NCBI RefSeq assembly: GCF_003367505.1
Contig: NZ_PXXX01000018.1
Coordinates: 1-64,000, forward strand
DNA from: Lysinibacillus capsici
GTDB lineage: Bacteria > Bacillota > Bacilli > Bacillales_A > Planococcaceae
Direction: 5' to 3'
Length of the DNA: 64,000 nt
This document shows positions 1 through 8,726 of this stretch, piece after piece. The translations under genes were made by a program, and so were the position numbers. A model generated the notes under the pieces. The model saw only the letters and a program-made list of their open reading frames with translations, did not search any database and was not told where the DNA came from. Numbering within the stretch: position 1 is the stretch's first letter; the number at the start of each line of letters is the position of its first letter.

Positions 1-159
1 ATTAAAGACTTGTAAAACTCTTCTATCTAAATAGGAAAATTCATTATTTTTTTGAGAGTTATTTGAGAGTTTGTTTATTTATAATAACTTTGTTAATGAA
101 TCCTCATTATAAAAAAATATAAAACGAGGCATTATCCTATTCGGAAAGGAGAAAAAGTT

Positions 160-3120
160 ATGAAAAAAAGCAAAGATTTATTGATAATGACAATTTGTAT
201 GTTATTACTTAGCTTGTTTCCTGTAAGTTCTGTAGGAGCAGAAGCATCACAAATTGAAGAGCCGATAGCGCCGGAAGAATCTCAACCTGAAGAGTTGATA
301 GTTCCGGAAAATGTTTCCTATGCGAGACATGAAAAAGTTGGTGATGATATCTTCCTTGGAGGAAAATACATTGAGATGGGGATTTCAAAAGGTGGTTCGT
401 TTGGAACGGAAAGTGCAGCCCCAATAGATTTCCATCCTACTGGACGTCAAAATTTAGGATTTACAGTGGATTCTGATGGGTTTGATAGTGGGGAAGCAAT
501 GAACAGTGGCGATTATTTCTTACCAGGAAGCCCATACGAAGGATTTTATGTTGGTTATAAAGAAAGTGATGATAGCACAAAAGTATTTTTAAATGCAAAT
601 GCTTTAGGATCTATGGAGATTCTAATGAGCACTAATGAAGATTTATCGACAGAAGATAATTTAGTAGCAAAAACGAGTGGGGTAACGTCTGATGGTGCAT
701 TAAAAATAGAACAAACTGTTTCATTTAAAGCAAATGATAAATTTTTTAAAGCTACAGTTAAAATGACGAATATGACAGATAGAGAACTTTTAGATGTACG
801 TTATATGCGTTCTGTAGATCCTGATATTGATGCGGATAAGAATCTTATATTTGATACTATCAATTCGGTTCCATTTAACTATCCGAATGATGCTAAATCT
901 GTTGTATTATCGAAGGGTCCTATTACTGGAAATGCATTGATTTTGATGTCTACAGATTCAAAATCACGCGCATCCATTAATAGTTCCAATCCATTTGATC
1001 CAACTGCATTTAATGATGACGGTAAAGTAGCTGAAACAACTTATGATTCATGGATTGGTTTAACTTTTGCTGTTGGTAACATGAAACCTGGTGAAGCTAA
1101 AACAGTTGAGTATTTTTATAGTTTAGATAGCAATATTGAACAGACTTTAGAGGATGTTGAAAATAATTCAACACCAACTGTAAGCAATAATGCAACATTA
1201 AGAGACTTAACAGTTAATGCTTCAACTGTAGCAGAGTTTGAATCTGAAAGGGAAATATACAACGTAGAATTACCAGCAGGTACTACTACGGTTCCAGGTG
1301 TAATGGCAACTGTTGCAGATAAGGATAAAGCGAATGCTGTTGTGACAAATGCAACAAGTTTACCAGGCACAACAACAATTGTTGTCACAGCAGAAGATGG
1401 GTTTACAACAAAAACATATAGAATTAATTTTACGGTTAAAAATTTAACACCAACTTTAAGCAATAATGCAACATTAAGTAATCTAACTGTTAACGCCTCA
1501 ACTGTAGCAGAGTTCGAATCTCAAAAAGAAATATACAATGTCGAATTACCGTCATACACTACTATGGTTCCTAAGGTAATTCCGACTGTCGCAGATAAGG
1601 ATAAAGCGAGTGCAGTCGTGACGAATGCAACAAGTTTACCAGGTACAACAACAATTGTTGTCACAGCAGAAGATGGATTTACAACAAAAACATATAAAAT
1701 TAATTTTACGGTTCAAAAATCAAGTAGCAATGGTGATACATGGACACCAAATTCTATCCCTGCAACAACTAATCCAAGCTCGACAACAACGAAAATCCAA
1801 GTAGCATTAGAAATTGATGGTAACCATCCACTTGAAAAAACAACAGTGGAAATTGAACGCACTAAACATGCCAATGGTGAAATGATAGACTTTGTCAACT
1901 TCACACCAACGCAAGCATTAGAAACTGTAGAAAAAGCAAAACAAATTGGCAATAACATTGCACGTATCGTCATTCCTGATGTGAATGATGAAGTGGATAA
2001 AGTAACAGTAGAAATACCAAAGCAATCTCTACAAACATTACGTGACAATGGTTTATCACTAGAAATTTCAACAGTAAATGGTCATATTGCAATTCCACAA
2101 AGCTCAATGGAAGGCCTTGACGATAACTTCTACTTCCGTTTAGTACCAGTAAAGAAAGAAAGCGAGCGTCAAGCGATTGAAGAACGCGCTAAAGTAGAAA
2201 AAGTTGTCCGAGAGACACTACAAAGTAACGATTGGGGTGTGGTAGCTCGTCCAATGACAATAGAAACGAATATGCCAAGTCGTCCAGTACAAGTAACACT
2301 ACCACTAAGAGATGTAAAGGTACCAACAGAAGCAGTAGCACGTCAAAGATTCTTAGAGCAACTAGCCGTCTTTATTGAACACTCAGATGGTGAGAAAAAA
2401 GTGGTCTTTCCTGAAGTCGTCACAATGGCAAAGGGTGAGCTTTGTCTACGCTTCACTGTAGATAAGTTCAGTACGTTTACCATTATTCAATTTGAAAAGC
2501 CAGAGGTAAGCGAGCATGAAGCTTATATTAAAGGATTCCCAAACGGCACATTTGGTCCTGATAAGAATGTTACACGTGCACAAGTAGCGATCATGATGGC
2601 TCGTATTTTAGGCTATACAGAAGGACAAGCATTAAAGAAAGCACCGTTTAAAGATGTAGCCAAAAACCATAGTGCTGCAGGAGCAATTGCCTTTGTAAAA
2701 GAACAGGGCATTATGAATGGTGATAACAATGGTAACTTCCATACAAATGCCAACATCACACGTGCTGAAATGGCGGCAGTCGTAGCCAACTATAAACAGC
2801 TTTATGTTGAAGAAGGTGTGGCAATTACGTTCAAGGATACTGAAGGCCATTGGGCACAGTGGATTATTGAAGCAAACCGTACTGCAGGCCTCATCAATGG
2901 CCTTGAGAATGGAAGCTTTGCACCAAATGTTGCTTTAACACGTGCACAAGTAGTCGTAATGATGAACCGCATGTTTGAACGTGGTCCATTAAACGGTGTG
3001 ACAAAACCAAGCTTCCCAGATGTCAAAGCAACACATTGGGCATTCAAGGAAATTGAAGAAGCCGCAAACTCTCACTCTTATATAAAAGATACAGTTGGAA
3101 AAGAACAGCTTTCAGAATAG
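160..3120 (+). CDS. Secreted S-layer-homology (SLH) protein with two cadherin-like repeats
   Basis: A 986-residue exported protein. Residues 1-27 form a signal peptide (Lys-rich start, Leu/Met core, ending near VGAEA). Residues about 45-330 are a beta-rich region I do not recognise. Residues about 338-429 and 430-520 are two near-identical cadherin-like beta-sandwich modules (TLxxLTVNAST ... GFTTKTYxINFTV). The C-terminus carries three SLH modules, with motifs FPNGTFGPDKNVTRAQ near 790, NANITRAEMA near 865 and LENGSFAPNVALTRAQ near 920. SLH domains normally bind pyruvylated secondary cell-wall polymer, so the protein is probably held on the cell surface. The start follows GGAAAGGAG at a good distance. 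It stands alone, with a transposase remnant downstream. The specific role is unknown; an S-layer-associated adhesin or enzyme is possible, but no catalytic motif is visible. Confidence 0.85.
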   Translation: MKKSKDLLIMTICMLLLSLFPVSSVGAEASQIEEPIAPEESQPEELIVPENVSYARHEKVGDDIFLGGKYIEMGISKGGSFGTESAAPIDFHPTGRQNLGFTVDSDGFDSGEAMNSGDYFLPGSPYEGFYVGYKESDDSTKVFLNANALGSMEILMSTNEDLSTEDNLVAKTSGVTSDGALKIEQTVSFKANDKFFKATVKMTNMTDRELLDVRYMRSVDPDIDADKNLIFDTINSVPFNYPNDAKSVVLSKGPITGNALILMSTDSKSRASINSSNPFDPTAFNDDGKVAETTYDSWIGLTFAVGNMKPGEAKTVEYFYSLDSNIEQTLEDVENNSTPTVSNNATLRDLTVNASTVAEFESEREIYNVELPAGTTTVPGVMATVADKDKANAVVTNATSLPGTTTIVVTAEDGFTTKTYRINFTVKNLTPTLSNNATLSNLTVNASTVAEFESQKEIYNVELPSYTTMVPKVIPTVADKDKASAVVTNATSLPGTTTIVVTAEDGFTTKTYKINFTVQKSSSNGDTWTPNSIPATTNPSSTTTKIQVALEIDGNHPLEKTTVEIERTKHANGEMIDFVNFTPTQALETVEKAKQIGNNIARIVIPDVNDEVDKVTVEIPKQSLQTLRDNGLSLEISTVNGHIAIPQSSMEGLDDNFYFRLVPVKKESERQAIEERAKVEKVVRETLQSNDWGVVARPMTIETNMPSRPVQVTLPLRDVKVPTEAVARQRFLEQLAVFIEHSDGEKKVVFPEVVTMAKGELCLRFTVDKFSTFTIIQFEKPEVSEHEAYIKGFPNGTFGPDKNVTRAQVAIMMARILGYTEGQALKKAPFKDVAKNHSAAGAIAFVKEQGIMNGDNNGNFHTNANITRAEMAAVVANYKQLYVEEGVAITFKDTEGHWAQWIIEANRTAGLINGLENGSFAPNVALTRAQVVVMMNRMFERGPLNGVTKPSFPDVKATHWAFKEIEEAANSHSYIKDTVGKEQLSE
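1171..1718 (+). repeat. Tandem 276-bp intragenic direct repeat
   Basis: Two copies, starting at 1171 and 1447, encode the two cadherin-like modules. The period is 276 bp (92 codons) and large stretches are identical at DNA level, for example the segments reading ACAACAACAATTGTTGTCAC. Near-identity at synonymous sites indicates a recent duplication or continuing gene conversion, so copy number may vary between strains. Confidence 0.85.
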
Positions 3121-3207
3121 AAAAAGCCAAATACAAGAGGCTGAGACAAAAAAGAAAAATGTTAGATCGCTTGTATTGGTAGTGACCCCTTAAAGTTAGA
3201 GTTTTAT

Positions 3208-3500
3208 TTATGCAGCTAATTGGCTGGCATAAGTTCGGTATTTTACTGAACTCATGCCGGCCAATTTTTGTTTAATTCGATCATTATTATAGTAATCGAT
3301 ATACTTTTCTATTTTCTTCTTAAACGCTTCGTAGGAGATCAATTCTTCTCTGTAATACATTTAGCCAAAGAAGTTCTCCATGGCCGCATTGTCTGCACAC
3401 GTTGCTTTACAGACATGCTTAGGAAAATCTTATTTTGCTTGAATGTTATCACCAATGATGTTGATAGTGCCACCCCTGGCTTGAATGAATTGCTGCACAA
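3208..3500 (-). pseudogene. Decayed IS3-family (IS150-like) transposase orfB 3' fragment
   Basis: On the minus strand the last about 100 codons of an IS3-type DDE transposase can be read across several frames. First comes an HSxQGWHYQHHW block ending in a stop, then FKQNKIFLSMSVKQR in a second frame, then CADNAAMENFFG followed by a stop, and finally MYYREELISYEAFKKK...YIDYYNNDR...AGMSSVKYRTYASQLAA ending at 3208. These match the orfB C-terminal blocks (HSDQGWQY, DNAxMExFF, YIxYYNxxR). Frameshifts and stops make it non-functional. TGACCCCTTAAAGTTAGAG at about 3182-3200 resembles the usual IS150-group terminus. No matching right end or orfA was found, so most of the element has been lost. Confidence 0.8.
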
Positions 3501-3672
3501 AATCATTTCATTTAGTTTATTTAATGTATCTAACAACACTTATTTTTATTGTACTAACATTCCCCTCCAACTCAACAAGAGTCGCCTAATTGAAGTAATT
3601 TGCACCTCAAAAAATTCTTCTTGTTATACAGCCAATTATAATTTTAGATGTTCTGTTTGTGTTAGACATGAA

Positions 3673-3709
3673 AAATACCCCTCTAGATAAAATATCTAAA
3701 GAGGTATTT
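3673..3709 (-). terminator. Rho-independent terminator of nrdJ
   Basis: Inverted repeat AAATACC(C)CTCTAGATA / TATCTAAAGAGGTATTT. Read on the minus strand, it is followed by a T-run. It sits about 65 bp beyond the nrdJ stop. Confidence 0.7.
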
Positions 3710-3772
3710 CATTGCCATTATATAGATCGCAACTTTATTTCAAAGCCACAACAAATTAATTTAAAATATTAA

Positions 3773-6343
3773 TTACAGACCGCATTTCAACTGTGCGCCA
3801 CAGTTTGTACATGTATTACAGCCGCCCATTTCTTCGACTGTGCCTTTACGGCATACTGGGCATGTATTCCCAACGTCTGAGCCAATAACAGTTGTTGACT
3901 CTAACGCTTGAATCGTATCTACTAATACGACTGGACGTTTTGTATGTTCTTCAACCAATTCCTCTTCAAATGAAAGTTGATCCATATCATTTTCTTCTGC
4001 TTTTAGTGTAAGTACTTGTGAATCACGGCTACCGTCAACATAGACCGTACCACCTTTAGCGCCACCTTTATATAGTCGCTCGTACACTTTTTCAACTTGC
4101 TGTACTGTATAGCCTTTTGGTGCGTTTACAGTTTTAGAAATAGATGAATCGATCCATTTTTGAATAATACATTGCACATCCGCATGCGCTTCTGGTTTTA
4201 GCTCCATTGCTGTAACGAACCATTCTGGAAGCTCTTGCTCATTTACTTCTGGATGACGGTTCAAATATTCTTGGACAATTTCAGCTTTTACTTCAATGAA
4301 TTTACCTAGACGACCAGAACGATAGTACGTGAAGGAGAAGTATGGCTCAAGACCTGTTGCTACCCCTACCATTGTTCCTGTTGACCCTGTTGGTGCAACC
4401 GTTAATAAATGTGAGTTACGGATACCAGTCGCTAAAATTTGCTCTTTGATATGAGCAGGCATTTTTTGCATAAAGCCTGTCTCTGTAAAGGCTTTACGTA
4501 AACGAGCTGTTTCTTCGTCTGTAGCACCTACTAAGAATGGGAAGCTACCACGCTCTTTCGCAAGCTCTGTAGACGCCTCATACGCAGTTTCAGCGATTGT
4601 TTTAAAGATTTCATCGACTAACGCATTACCTGCTTCTGAACCGTATTCTTTTTCACAGTAAATCAGCAAATCGGCTAAGCCCATAACGCCTAATCCGACA
4701 CGACGTTCACCAAGAGCTTGTACACGGTTTTCTTCTAAGAAGTAAGGTGTCGCATCAATCACATTATCCTGCATACGAACACCAACACGAACTGTTTCAC
4801 GTAGTGCTTCGTAATCAACTGATTGATTTTCTTTATTCGCAAACTGTGCTAAATTCACAGCAGCTAAGTTACACACAGAATATGGTGCAAGTGGTTGCTC
4901 GCCACATGGGTTCGTCGCTACAACACTTTGACCGTATGCCTTTGCATTTGTCATGTCATTGGCGTTGTCAATGAAGAAAATACCTGGCTCTGCTGAGTAT
5001 GTTGCACATACATTAATTAAATTCCATAACTCTTTTGCTTTAATTGTACGGTATGTGCGGACTTTATAGCCCATTTTCTCCCATTCACGAACATCACCAA
5101 CTTCATGCCATTTCGTGTTGTAAACGCTCATTTCTTCCTTTGTATATTCTTCAACAGCTGGGAAACGAAGCTCGAAGTCAGCATCTTTTTCAACTGCTTC
5201 CATAAATTCTTTTGTTAATGTCACAGAAATGTTGGCACCTGTTAAAAACTCTGGGTTATGAACAGTGTACGTGCCACCATCACGTAATTTATTTTCAGCC
5301 TCACGAATGATCGCTGTATCAAATCCACCTAAGCCTTCAATGTTTTTATAATTCACGATGCCTTGATACATCGCTTCTTCTTGCATAGAAAGTGGCTTGA
5401 AGTTTAATTTTTCTTTGGCTAGACGGATGATTGTTTCATCCGTTGTATTTTCGATCAGGTAACGCAGAATACGTGGATTTTGCATTTTGGAAATAATAAA
5501 CTCCACAATATCTGGATGCCAATCTGCTAGCATAATCATTTGTGCGCCACGACGTGATCCACCTTGCTCCACTAGATGTGTCAATTTAGCAATGTCATCT
5601 AACCAGGAAACAGAACCAGATGATTTACCGTTTACACCACGAGCTAATGTGTTGCGTGGACGTAATGTTGAACCATTTGTTCCTACACCGCCACCACGGC
5701 TCATAATCTCCATTACTTGCTTACGGTGATCACTGATACCTTCACGAGAGTCAGCGACAAATGGCATCACGTAACAGTTAAAGAAAGTTACATCTGTTTC
5801 AGAACCAGCTCCATAAATCACTCGTCCAGCTGGAATGAATTTCAAGGATACTAATTGCTCATAAAATTTTTCAAACCATTCTTGACGTTTTTCTGGTGTT
5901 TTTTCAACAGCGGCAAGGCCCGTTGCATTTCGTTTTGCAATTTGTTCATAAAATATCTCAAGAGGCTTTTCTAACACGTCAATTGAACGCGTAATCACAC
6001 CCGTTTCTTGCTCTTGCGGATCGTCTAATGCGCTACGATAATCCTCTTCAATCAAAATCTCTGCTGTTTTTGTAGACATATCCAATTTTTGAATTGTCCC
6101 TAAACCACGTGCAGGAAATTTCGGATCAGCTTTTACCGTTAATACAACAAAGTCGCCGGCTTTCAATGTTTTCTTTTCTGTGTCTTTAAACGAATAGCGA
6201 TCGATCATGACAAGTCTTGATACACCTTTGTGTGTAATATGCATATCAGATGTTACGGGGTGTACCTGCGGGAATTGTTCAATATCTTTGTTTAACTGTT
6301 CAAATTGATTGTTTACTTCGGGTTGATGATTTGTGAGTACCAT
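3773..6343 (-). CDS. nrdJ: Adenosylcobalamin-dependent (class II) ribonucleotide reductase
   Basis: An 856-residue enzyme that reduces ribonucleotides to deoxyribonucleotides using a radical generated from adenosylcobalamin, in the cytoplasm. Visible family blocks are FNCYVMP near residue 190, NPCGEQPLAPYSVCN near 480 (the NxCxE radical and active-site segment) and APTGSTGT near 650. A Cys-rich tail (CPVC..., CNTCTNCG, final CGL) provides the external thiol relay. The length fits the large monomeric NrdJ group. The ATG is preceded by AAGGGAGG at proper spacing. It is a single-gene unit with its own terminator. Two NrdR-like boxes lie 39-76 bp upstream, so NrdR repression in response to dATP/ATP is likely. 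Having a class II enzyme allows DNA precursor synthesis with or without oxygen, given B12. Confidence 0.95.
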   Translation of the reverse strand: MVLTNHQPEVNNQFEQLNKDIEQFPQVHPVTSDMHITHKGVSRLVMIDRYSFKDTEKKTLKAGDFVVLTVKADPKFPARGLGTIQKLDMSTKTAEILIEEDYRSALDDPQEQETGVITRSIDVLEKPLEIFYEQIAKRNATGLAAVEKTPEKRQEWFEKFYEQLVSLKFIPAGRVIYGAGSETDVTFFNCYVMPFVADSREGISDHRKQVMEIMSRGGGVGTNGSTLRPRNTLARGVNGKSSGSVSWLDDIAKLTHLVEQGGSRRGAQMIMLADWHPDIVEFIISKMQNPRILRYLIENTTDETIIRLAKEKLNFKPLSMQEEAMYQGIVNYKNIEGLGGFDTAIIREAENKLRDGGTYTVHNPEFLTGANISVTLTKEFMEAVEKDADFELRFPAVEEYTKEEMSVYNTKWHEVGDVREWEKMGYKVRTYRTIKAKELWNLINVCATYSAEPGIFFIDNANDMTNAKAYGQSVVATNPCGEQPLAPYSVCNLAAVNLAQFANKENQSVDYEALRETVRVGVRMQDNVIDATPYFLEENRVQALGERRVGLGVMGLADLLIYCEKEYGSEAGNALVDEIFKTIAETAYEASTELAKERGSFPFLVGATDEETARLRKAFTETGFMQKMPAHIKEQILATGIRNSHLLTVAPTGSTGTMVGVATGLEPYFSFTYYRSGRLGKFIEVKAEIVQEYLNRHPEVNEQELPEWFVTAMELKPEAHADVQCIIQKWIDSSISKTVNAPKGYTVQQVEKVYERLYKGGAKGGTVYVDGSRDSQVLTLKAEENDMDQLSFEEELVEEHTKRPVVLVDTIQALESTTVIGSDVGNTCPVCRKGTVEEMGGCNTCTNCGAQLKCGL

Positions 6344-6381
6344 CGTTTAGCCTCCCTTGTTTTCTTCATTACAAAATAAAT

Positions 6382-6419
6382 ACACAATATCTTGTGTCGT
6401 TAAACACTACATATTGTGT
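6382..6419 (-). promoter_or_regulatory. Tandem NrdR-box-like operator upstream of nrdJ
   Basis: Two 16-bp imperfect palindromes, ACACAATATCTTGTGT (6382-6397) and ACACTACATATTGTGT (6404-6419), fit the known NrdR consensus acaCwAtATaTwGtgt with one or two mismatches each. Their centres are 22 bp apart, close to two helical turns, as is typical of paired NrdR boxes. NrdR itself is not in the window. Confidence 0.75.
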
Positions 6420-6543
6420 ATATGTCTTTAAAAAAGATACTATATATAGTTTTTTAATTCAACTCTTGCTTTTTTTAATAGATTCAGAACTACTTGTTAT
6501 GACTAGGATTGAACGTTAAAAAATATTTTTTTCATACCATTTT

Positions 6544-7374
6544 TTACTTTTTAAAGTTCCACTCATCTGAAGCATATTTTTTTTCTTCTAAAGCTTGGAC
6601 ATATTCTAATTGCTCCTCAGAAAGTGTAAATGGTTTTAATTCAATTTGCAACGATTTTGCAAAGCCATCTCTAAAAGCTGTCACACATTGTTCAACTGTC
6701 ACTGGCTCTTTTACAAGACTGTTGATGGCAACAGCCTTTTCTGGTAGCTTTCTACGCATACGATTCTTCGCTTCTTCACTGGAGAAATTAAATACGGATA
6801 ATAATTTCTCTTGATCCAAATCTAATAAAATGGCGCCGTGCTGTAAAATGACACCCTTTTGACGTGTTTGAGCACTTCCAGCTATTTTTTTCCCTTCTAC
6901 GACAAGTTCATACCAACTTGGTGCATCAAAGCAAACAGCACTTTTTGGACTCTTCAGGTCCGCTCTTTTCTCCTCTGTATCAGGTACACTAAAATAGGCA
7001 TCCATACCTAGGTTATGGAAACCTTGCAAAATTCCCTCACTTAACACACGATATGCCTCTGTCACAGATTCTGGCATATTCGGATAGCTTTCCGTCACAA
7101 TGACACTATAAGTTAGCTCATGTTCATGTAGGACAGCTCGTCCACCAGTTGGTCGACGTACAAAACCTAAGCCTTGTTCACGCACAGCATCTAAATTAAT
7201 ATCTCTTTTAGCTTGTTGAAAATAACCAATGGATAATGTCGCAGGCTCCCACTCGTAGAAACGAATTACTGGTGGAATTAACCCCTCACTATGCCAATCA
7301 AGTAAGGCTTCATCTAGTGCCATATTAAAAGAAGGACTACATTTCCCTGAATTTAAAAAATACCAAGTTGTCAT
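6544..7374 (-). CDS. lipM: Octanoyl-[GcvH/acyl carrier] octanoyltransferase LipM
   Basis: A 276-residue member of the biotin/lipoate protein ligase fold. In Bacillus, LipM (YqhM) transfers octanoate from acyl carrier protein to GcvH, the first step of lipoyl cofactor assembly. Visible motifs are [11 protein letters not shown] near 75 (substrate loop), [13 protein letters not shown] around residue 150 with the expected catalytic Cys, and [11 protein letters not shown] near 165. I chose the ATG at 7374 (MTTWYF) because GGAG lies 8-9 nt upstream; a longer frame reaches 7428 but lacks a ribosome site. It is divergent from the rhodanese gene, as lipM and yqhL neighbour each other in B. subtilis. 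The functional link is to the glycine cleavage genes at 24-28 kb. Confidence 0.92.
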   Translation of the reverse strand: MTTWYFLNSGKCSPSFNMALDEALLDWHSEGLIPPVIRFYEWEPATLSIGYFQQAKRDINLDAVREQGLGFVRRPTGGRAVLHEHELTYSVIVTESYPNMPESVTEAYRVLSEGILQGFHNLGMDAYFSVPDTEEKRADLKSPKSAVCFDAPSWYELVVEGKKIAGSAQTRQKGVILQHGAILLDLDQEKLLSVFNFSSEEAKNRMRRKLPEKAVAINSLVKEPVTVEQCVTAFRDGFAKSLQIELKPFTLSEEQLEYVQALEEKKYASDEWNFKK

Positions 7375-7586
7375 ATGCTCATCTCCTACAAATATAAAAT
7401 GATCCATCAGGCCCCACCTGTGGGTCAACTTTAACGAATATTATACTACAGTTCAAATTGCGAACGATTGCTTGTGTAACGAAAAAAGTGATTTCGCTAC
7501 AACCTAGTTAATTTTATCAAACTCATTGGACTATCGCTAGCGCATCTTTTATAATAATAGAGAAGATAGAAAGGGGTAAGAAAATC

Positions 7587-7973
7587 TTGGACATACTTAT
7601 CACAATCGGTGTCGTTTTAGTAGTCACAATTGCATATATCGGAATTAATGCACTACGACTCAAAAAAGCCGTAACCAACCTAACACAAGAGCAATTCATA
7701 GAAGGCTATCGTAAAGCCCAGCTGATCGATGTTCGTGAGCAAAAAGAATTTGATGCTGGTCACATTCTTGGTGCACGAAATGTGCCTTCGACAACACTAC
7801 GTCAACGTTATAAAGAAATCCGCCCAGATTTACCAGTATATCTATACTGTCAAAATACAGGCCGTAGCTCACGTGCTGCACTATTTCTTAAAAAACGTGG
7901 GTACAACCAAATTTACCAACTTCAAGGTGGTTTCAAAACTTGGACAGGTAAAATAAAAGCAAAAAAATATTAA
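7587..7973 (+). CDS. Membrane-anchored rhodanese-domain protein (YqhL-like)
   Basis: A 128-residue protein with one N-terminal transmembrane helix (residues 3-22) and a rhodanese domain (about 33-125). The domain contains LIDVREQKEFDAGHI, and the active-site loop YCQNTGRSS places the sulfur-accepting Cys near residue 92. Rhodaneses carry persulfide sulfur; the physiological acceptor here is unknown. The start is TTG at 7587 after AAAGGGG. A strong terminator follows. Position next to lipM matches B. subtilis yqhL. Confidence 0.88.
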   Translation: MDILITIGVVLVVTIAYIGINALRLKKAVTNLTQEQFIEGYRKAQLIDVREQKEFDAGHILGARNVPSTTLRQRYKEIRPDLPVYLYCQNTGRSSRAALFLKKRGYNQIYQLQGGFKTWTGKIKAKKY

Positions 7974-7984
7974 TGCTCTCATCA

Positions 7985-8024
7985 AAAAAAGTCGTCTCAA
8001 AGTACTATGAGACGACTTTTTTTT
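7985..8024 (+). terminator. Terminator after rhodanese gene
   Basis: A near-perfect stem, AAAGTCGTCTCA / TGAGACGACTTT, with an 8-nt loop and T-run. Confidence 0.9.
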
Positions 8025-8222
8025 AAAAAAATTCAGAGTTTCTACTATATTATATCTATTTCAAATGATGCTGTACAAGCTTCATGTCATTAAAATAAAA
8101 AAGTAAAGCAACAAAACGCATTATAGTCCCCTTTTTTGATACAAAATCTACTTTGAACGAGTTCGCTACTTGAGTCGGGTCCTCATAAAAATGAGCGCTT
8201 TGATGTCTTTTTGGAGCGGTTT

Positions 8223-8282
8223 TCACTTATGTTTGAGCACTTCGAAAGCTACGTTGAGCAATCTTCCAATAAACCACCTCAT
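8223..8282 (-). CDS. Possible 19-residue amphipathic peptide
   Basis: In the 460-bp stretch between the rhodanese terminator and the glycine riboswitch, the minus strand has GAAGGAG, a 9-nt spacer, then ATG and 19 codons (MRWFIGRLLNVAFEVLKHK) before TGA. The peptide is cationic and amphipathic and could be a small membrane-active or signalling peptide. Support is limited to the ribosome site and composition, and a chance occurrence is quite possible. I see nothing else coding in 8025-8476. Confidence 0.25.
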   Translation of the reverse strand: MRWFIGRLLNVAFEVLKHK

Positions 8283-8476
8283 ATTTAAAAACTCCTTCAC
8301 GAAACACTTTGTATGACCAAAAATACTATTTTTCGTTAGAGATATGCCAGTTACGAACCCTATTCTTCTATTTTTCTGAAAATAGTTAAAATTTATTGTT
8401 GAATAATTTTAGAAGCACTGTTAGGATGTATAATATCTTACAATAATAATTGATTATCAAGTTAATAAGCTATGAA

Positions 8477-8684
8477 TGCTATGGATCAAACTATAGCAGG
8501 AGCAGTTCTGGAGAGAGCGCACATTGCGTCGCCGAAGGGTTCACTATCTCAGGCAAAAGGACAGAGGAGTAATACAGCTTTTATAAGCGATGCTACACTA
8601 TTTCATGTAGACATCTGCGAATAAATGGTATTTGTTATTCTGACGTTTTTCCGAGACTAGTGTCACAACTAGTCTCTTTTTATT
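8477..8684 (+). ncRNA. Glycine riboswitch, single aptamer, upstream of cycA
   Basis: The conserved glycine aptamer elements are present in order: GGAGAGAGCGC (about 8510), GTCGCCGAAGGGTTCA (8528-8543) and TCTCAGGCAAAAGGACAGAG (8547-8566). A short hairpin (8477-8498) precedes it. About 80 nt later a strong terminator (8653-8684) lies before the permease start. Only one complete aptamer is seen; the 8580-8640 stretch could hold a degenerate second ('ghost') helix. By analogy with known singlets, glycine should prevent termination. Confidence 0.9.
8653..8684 (+). terminator. Expression-platform terminator of the cycA glycine riboswitch
   Basis: A perfect 9-bp stem GAGACTAGT / ACTAGTCTC followed by TTTTTATTTTT, placed between the aptamer and the cycA ribosome site. 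Confidence 0.85.
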
Positions 8685-8726
8685 TTTCCAGTCATAGTTT
8701 TTTATGCATCTTTGAGGGGGATTAAC

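Noticed and set aside
1171-1718. CRISPR-like repeat
   Set aside because: The repeats are long, in frame, only two copies and without spacers; they encode protein modules. No CRISPR array or tRNA/rRNA gene was found in the window.
3268-3690. 140-codon plus-strand open frame
   Set aside because: It runs antisense across the decayed transposase and has no ribosome site; the minus-strand IS3 blocks explain the sequence.
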